A stretch of 64,000 nt of DNA, from the NCBI GenBank assembly GCA_016285645.1, contig JAEERC010000045.1, forward strand, positions 41,961 to 105,960, given 5' to 3'. Position numbers and translations under genes: made by a program. The notes beneath the pieces were generated by a model. That model was not told the DNA's origin and searched no databases. It saw only the letters and a program-made list of their open reading frames with translations. The stretch comes from Clostridiaceae bacterium (lineage in GTDB: Bacteria > Bacillota > Clostridia > Oscillospirales > Acutalibacteraceae). Positions 61,386 through 64,000 of the stretch are shown here, one piece after another; the first letter of the stretch is position 1, and every line of letters starts with the position of its first letter.

Positions 61386-62108
61386 ATGGCAGAGGACCGT
61401 CTTGACAAAATAATCGCTCTCAACTGCTCGCTCTCTCGCAGGGACGCCCGCCGCCTCATAAAAGAGGGCAAGGTGCGCGTAAACGGCGAACCCGCTAAGG
61501 AGGCGCAGATGCCCGTTGACATAAGCGCCGACACAATTGAGGCGGACGGCTTTGATTTTACACCGAGGGAGCACATTTATATTATGATGAACAAGCCCGA
61601 GGGCGTAATAAGCGCCTCGGACGACAAAAACAAAAAAACGGTTATCGACCTTGTGCCGCCAGAACTCAAACGCCGCTCGCTCTTTCCCGCGGGCAGACTG
61701 GACCGCGACACAACGGGGCTTATAATCATAACAGACGACGGCGATTTCACTCACCGTATGCTCTCGCCCTCGCACCACGTTTTCAAGCGCTATACAGCCG
61801 AAATATCGGAGCCGTTAAGCGAAGAAAGCGTTGCGCTGATTGAGAGCGGAATCACCCTTGACGACGGCACTGAATGCCTGCCCGCGAGGGTTGAAGCATA
61901 CAGTGAAAACGGTGTGAATTATATGGCTCTCGAAATAAGGGAGGGCAAATATCATCAGGTCAAGCGCATGGCGGCAGCCTGCGGCACGAAGGTTATTAAA
62001 CTCCGCAGAGTGAAAATCGGAGCGCTGTGCCTCGACCCGTCCCTCGCGCCGGGCGAATGCCGCGAATTAACGGATGAGGAACTGAAACTGCTGTTTGAAA
62101 ACGAATAA
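61386..62108 (+). CDS. rsuA: RsuA/RluB-family pseudouridine synthase
   Basis: Modifies uridine in rRNA. The 240 residues have an N-terminal S4 RNA-binding domain (RLDKIIALNCSLSRRDARRL) and the catalytic domain with the Asp in GRLDRDTTGLII, plus the family end REGKYHQVKRMAAACG. By length and the IYIMMNKPEGVIS segment it resembles RsuA (16S U516), but RluB/E cannot be excluded. Ribosome site AAAGGAG. Confidence 0.88.
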   Translation: MAEDRLDKIIALNCSLSRRDARRLIKEGKVRVNGEPAKEAQMPVDISADTIEADGFDFTPREHIYIMMNKPEGVISASDDKNKKTVIDLVPPELKRRSLFPAGRLDRDTTGLIIITDDGDFTHRMLSPSHHVFKRYTAEISEPLSEESVALIESGITLDDGTECLPARVEAYSENGVNYMALEIREGKYHQVKRMAAACGTKVIKLRRVKIGALCLDPSLAPGECRELTDEELKLLFENE

Positions 62109-62121
62109 CAACCGAAAAAAC

Positions 62122-62152
62122 AAAAGCCACCTGCCGGGCGGGTGGCTTTTTC
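62122..62152. terminator. Terminator after rsuA (bidirectional)
   Basis: AAAAGCCACC-loop-GGTGGCTTTTT, 10-bp stem with A and T tracts. It also closes the small minus-strand gene at 62178. Confidence 0.85.
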
Positions 62153-62177
62153 ATTGTTTTACCGTGTTTCAGAGCGG

Positions 62178-62315
62178 TCAGATTATAAGAACAATCAAAA
62201 CCAGCGCCGCGAACACCGCAGCAATAAACAGCGCAAGCTTTGTCCAGATTTTCGTCAGGGCTATAAGCAGTCTGACGGCAATAATCAGAACTGCAATCAT
62301 CAGCAGTGTAAACAT
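62178..62315 (-). CDS. Small two-helix membrane protein (45 residues)
   Basis: ATG at 62315 to TGA at 62178, behind a strong AAAGGAG site with eight-base spacing. It starts MFTLLMIAVLIIAVRLLIAL and, after the polar turn TKIWTK, has a second hydrophobic segment ending LVLIVLII. Two transmembrane helices with a short basic loop are predicted. A -10 (TATAAT) lies at 62344-62349 on the same strand. I recognise no family, and the role is unknown; it may be a small regulator of a membrane complex (inference). Confidence 0.75.
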   Translation of the reverse strand: MFTLLMIAVLIIAVRLLIALTKIWTKLALFIAAVFAALVLIVLII

Positions 62316-62343
62316 ATCATCAGCTCCTTTCAAGTGTAACCGT

Positions 62344-62349
62344 ATTATA
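62344..62349 (-). promoter_or_regulatory. -10 element before the small membrane protein gene
   Basis: TATAAT on the minus strand about 29 bases before the start codon; no clear -35. Confidence 0.45.
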
Positions 62350-62438
62350 CACTTCCGGGCAGCCGGAAAGGTGTGCCGTCAGCACACAAGGGAACACTCC
62401 TTAATATATCGTTTTGTTTTCCGCATACTCCTTCCGTC

Positions 62439-62606
62439 TTGACCGCAAGCGGTCAATCCACCTGTCTCGCCTCCCGGCTCGGTCGGTGCTTCTGCCTTCG
62501 GCAGAGGTTCCCACCGGGAACCCGCACCCCCAAAGGAGGAGGCCACGACGGACGGATATTTTGAGGTAAATGCAGGGCGGGATTCCCAAATCCCGCCGTT
62601 GACCGC
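62439..62606. repeat. Hairpin-rich intergenic element with terminal inverted repeats
   Basis: Four short perfect hairpins lie in about 170 non-coding bases: TTGACCGC-AA-GCGGTCAA (62439-62456), TCTGCC-TTC-GGCAGA (62491-62505), GGTTCCC-ACC-GGGAACC (62506-62522) and GGCGGGATT-CCCA-AATCCCGCC (62576-62597). TTGACCGC occurs again at 62599-62606 and could pair with GCGGTCAA at 62449-62456, enclosing the whole. No gene is visible in 62316-62655. It resembles the palindromic intergenic repeats known in gut Clostridia, a MITE- or REP-like unit, or a structured RNA. Confidence 0.6.
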
Positions 62607-62613
62607 AAAAAAT

Positions 62614-62646
62614 AAACAGGGAACGCCGGGGCGTTCCCTGTTTTGT
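62614..62646. terminator. Terminator of the repeat surface protein gene
   Basis: AAACAGGGAACGC and its complement around a 4-base loop, followed by TTTTGTTT on the plus strand and TTTATTTTTT on the minus strand. It ends ten bases past the stop codon at 62656. Confidence 0.85.
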
Positions 62647-62655
62647 TTAACATTT

Positions 62656-64000
62656 TCAGCAAATTGATGTAAGAAGTCCGATAATCGCCTTGCCGAGGAT
62701 TTTTTCGATTAACTCCGCGAAGAAGGCTTTGAGGCGGTCAAAGAAGCCGTTTCTGACTTTCACTTTCGCTGTCGAGGATTCCTCAACAACATTGCCGTCC
62801 TTGTCAATGACTTTCGCCTGAATTGTGTAATCCTCTGTCGGGTCTTCTACGGTGTAGCTTTCGCCTGTGCCGACATCTTCACCGTTTACGAACCAGTGAA
62901 TCTCCGCGCCTTCGGGAAGGTCGGTGGCGTCCGCGGTGTAGGTCACGTCCTCCCTGTAGCCGATTTCACTCTGCTCTTTGAAATCCTTGATTTCTATGCC
63001 CGTTATGTTTTCGTAAACGGGTCTGACCGTGATTCCTTCGGGCGTAAGAGTGTATTCCTCCCACTTGCCCGTGCAGCCCGCTTTTTCGGGAACCTCGGGC
63101 TCGGTAATGCTTTCGGTTTCCACGGTGTATTTGACTTCGCCGACCGTTTCGCCGTTTTCATCAACGAAGGTCGCGGTGTATTCAATCGCGGTGTAAACGG
63201 GTTTAACGGTGATACTGCCCGTTGTGAGAGTGTATTCTTCCCACTCGCCGGTGTAATAATCCTTTGCGGGAACGGCGGGCTCGTCTATGCTTTCGGTTTC
63301 AACGGTGTAGGTGAGTTCGCCGACCGTTTCGCCCGCTTCGTTGACGAATTTCACGGTGTATTCAACAACAGAGTAAACCGCGTTGATTGTTATATCACCC
63401 GCGCCGAGCGAGTAGCTTTCCCATCTGCCCTCATATCCCTCTTTCGCGGGAACGGCGGGCGGGTCGATTGTCTGCTGACCGTAGGTGAATGTAACCTTCT
63501 GCACCTCTCTGCCGTCGGCAACGAATGTCGCGGTGTATTCATTCGCCTCGTAGACGGGTTTTACGGTGATTCCTTCGGGTATGAGCGTGTAACTCTCCCA
63601 CACGCCCGTTCTGCCCTCGAGTTCGGGAACATCGGGGTTGGTGATGCTCTCGGTCTCAACCGTGTATGGAATCTCCGCTACCGTTTCGCCGTCTTTGTCA
63701 ACGAATTTCGCTATGTATTCAATCGCGGTGTAAACGGGTTTAACCGTGAATCCGCCGGGTAAGAGCGTGTAGCTTTCCCAGGCGCCGTTGTAACCGGTCT
63801 TCGCAGGTACATCGGGATTGGTAATGTTCTCCGTTTCAACAGTATAGGGAACATTCTCAACCGTTTCGCCGTTTTCGTTGACGAAGGTCACATAGTATTC
63901 AACCGGGGTGTAAACCGGCTTAACGGTTATTCCTTCGGGAGCGAGCGTGTAATCTTCCCACTTGCCCGTGTAATGGTCTCTTACGGGAACATCGGGGTTG
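62656..64000 (-). CDS. Surface repeat protein, C-terminal part (partial)
   Basis: The frame is open across the right edge, so the N-terminus is missing; the visible 448 codons are the C-terminal part. At least six copies of a repeat of about 60 residues are present, each with motifs YTATFVDENGETV, YTVETESIT, VPAKxGYTGxWExYTL and GITVKPVYT. Then a single Ig-like domain follows (ITGIEIKDFKEQSEIGY, HWFVNGEDVGTGE), ending in the amphipathic tail RLKAFFAELIEKILGKAIIG. The repeat resembles InlB B-type surface repeats of gut Firmicutes; I cannot name the family firmly. Probable adhesin or scaffold. The DNA repeats have a period of about 180 bases and could recombine. Confidence 0.78.
   Translation of the reverse strand, partial: NPDVPVRDHYTGKWEDYTLAPEGITVKPVYTPVEYYVTFVNENGETVENVPYTVETENITNPDVPAKTGYNGAWESYTLLPGGFTVKPVYTAIEYIAKFVDKDGETVAEIPYTVETESITNPDVPELEGRTGVWESYTLIPEGITVKPVYEANEYTATFVADGREVQKVTFTYGQQTIDPPAVPAKEGYEGRWESYSLGAGDITINAVYSVVEYTVKFVNEAGETVGELTYTVETESIDEPAVPAKDYYTGEWEEYTLTTGSITVKPVYTAIEYTATFVDENGETVGEVKYTVETESITEPEVPEKAGCTGKWEEYTLTPEGITVRPVYENITGIEIKDFKEQSEIGYREDVTYTADATDLPEGAEIHWFVNGEDVGTGESYTVEDPTEDYTIQAKVIDKDGNVVEESSTAKVKVRNGFFDRLKAFFAELIEKILGKAIIGLLTSIC

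Noticed and set aside
62095..62442. 115-codon plus-strand frame after rsuA
   Set aside because: It crosses a terminator and runs opposite a small membrane protein with a much better ribosome site; the sequence is Ser/Ile-rich without a pattern.
62896..63762. 288-codon plus-strand frame opposite the repeat protein
   Set aside because: It mirrors the 60-residue repeats of the minus-strand gene (periodic FADRFAVFVNE-like text), a shadow of repeats.
1..64000. Insertion sequences, prophage, conjugative elements, tRNA or rRNA genes
   Set aside because: I looked for transposase, integrase, capsid and relaxase motifs and for tRNA-like cloverleaf regions in the gaps and saw none.

Overview
The window reads as chromosome of an anaerobic, Gram-positive Clostridia member, most likely an uncultured gut-type Oscillospirales (inference). 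The reasons are a Firmicutes-style S10-spc-alpha ribosomal operon, zinc-type S14 and L36, many TTG/GTG starts with strong Shine-Dalgarno sites, sigma-A promoters close to TTGACA-N17-TATAAT, an FtsEX/PcsB-type division module, an [FeFe] hydrogenase, a RACo-like Fe-S ATPase and PASTA-domain signalling. I see no tRNA, rRNA, CRISPR array, insertion sequence or prophage.

Layout. 1-14.5 kb: one long minus-strand ribosomal operon from rpsJ (S10) to a partial rpoA, with secY, map, a KOW protein and infA embedded, driven by a promoter at 14456-14484 and a 310-nt structured leader. adk, usual between secY and map, is absent. 14.8-35.4 kb: envelope and glycan genes. These include several secreted proteins (two paralogous alpha/beta hydrolases, a GxCxG esterase, an alkaline-phosphatase-superfamily enzyme, a metallophosphoesterase and a 991-residue Cys-rich repeat protein), a GH-A glycosidase, a WbsX/GH99-like protein, MATE and AI-2E-type membrane proteins, purB-purC, and a five-gene operon (zinc-ribbon membrane protein, GPH transporter, phosphoesterase, LURP-one protein, lipase). 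35.6-43.3 kb: redox and repair. A GltD-like/NuoF-fragment oxidoreductase is coupled to HydA, thioredoxin is coupled to a ferredoxin:thioredoxin reductase-like protein, an OhrR-type peroxide operon has an operator on its -10, and a ChbG deacetylase, a glutaredoxin-like protein and an alkyltransferase follow. 43.3-47.0 kb: cytoplasmic GH92 mannosidase with a second GPH transporter. 47.0-52.7 kb: RACo-like protein, then a zinc-ribbon pseudokinase with PASTA domains, a ceramidase-like enzyme and a zinc-ribbon membrane protein. 52.7-59 kb: MTA/SAH nucleosidase, a degenerate S41 protease, PcsB-type M23 hydrolase, FtsX, FtsE and a CdaR/PucR regulator. 59.2-64 kb: murA, walJ/yycJ, rsuA, an unlisted 45-residue membrane protein, a hairpin-rich intergenic element and the 3' end of a repeat surface protein.

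The most interesting signals are: (1) seven secreted proteins that end in short hydrophobic or amphipathic C-terminal tails, which may be an unrecognised surface-retention mode; (2) two envelope-sensing proteins that have lost catalytic residues, a PASTA pseudokinase (K to R, HRD to HRG, DFG to GFG) and an S41 protease (Ser to Gly, Lys to Ile) beside FtsEX; (3) the two-gene HydA/GltD electron-transfer unit; (4) a near-consensus OhrR box over the -10 of gpx-TSCPD-ohrR; (5) a 21-bp inverted repeat with the same architecture at two unrelated promoters. All functions are read from sequence motifs and recalled family knowledge; no search or structure prediction was run.
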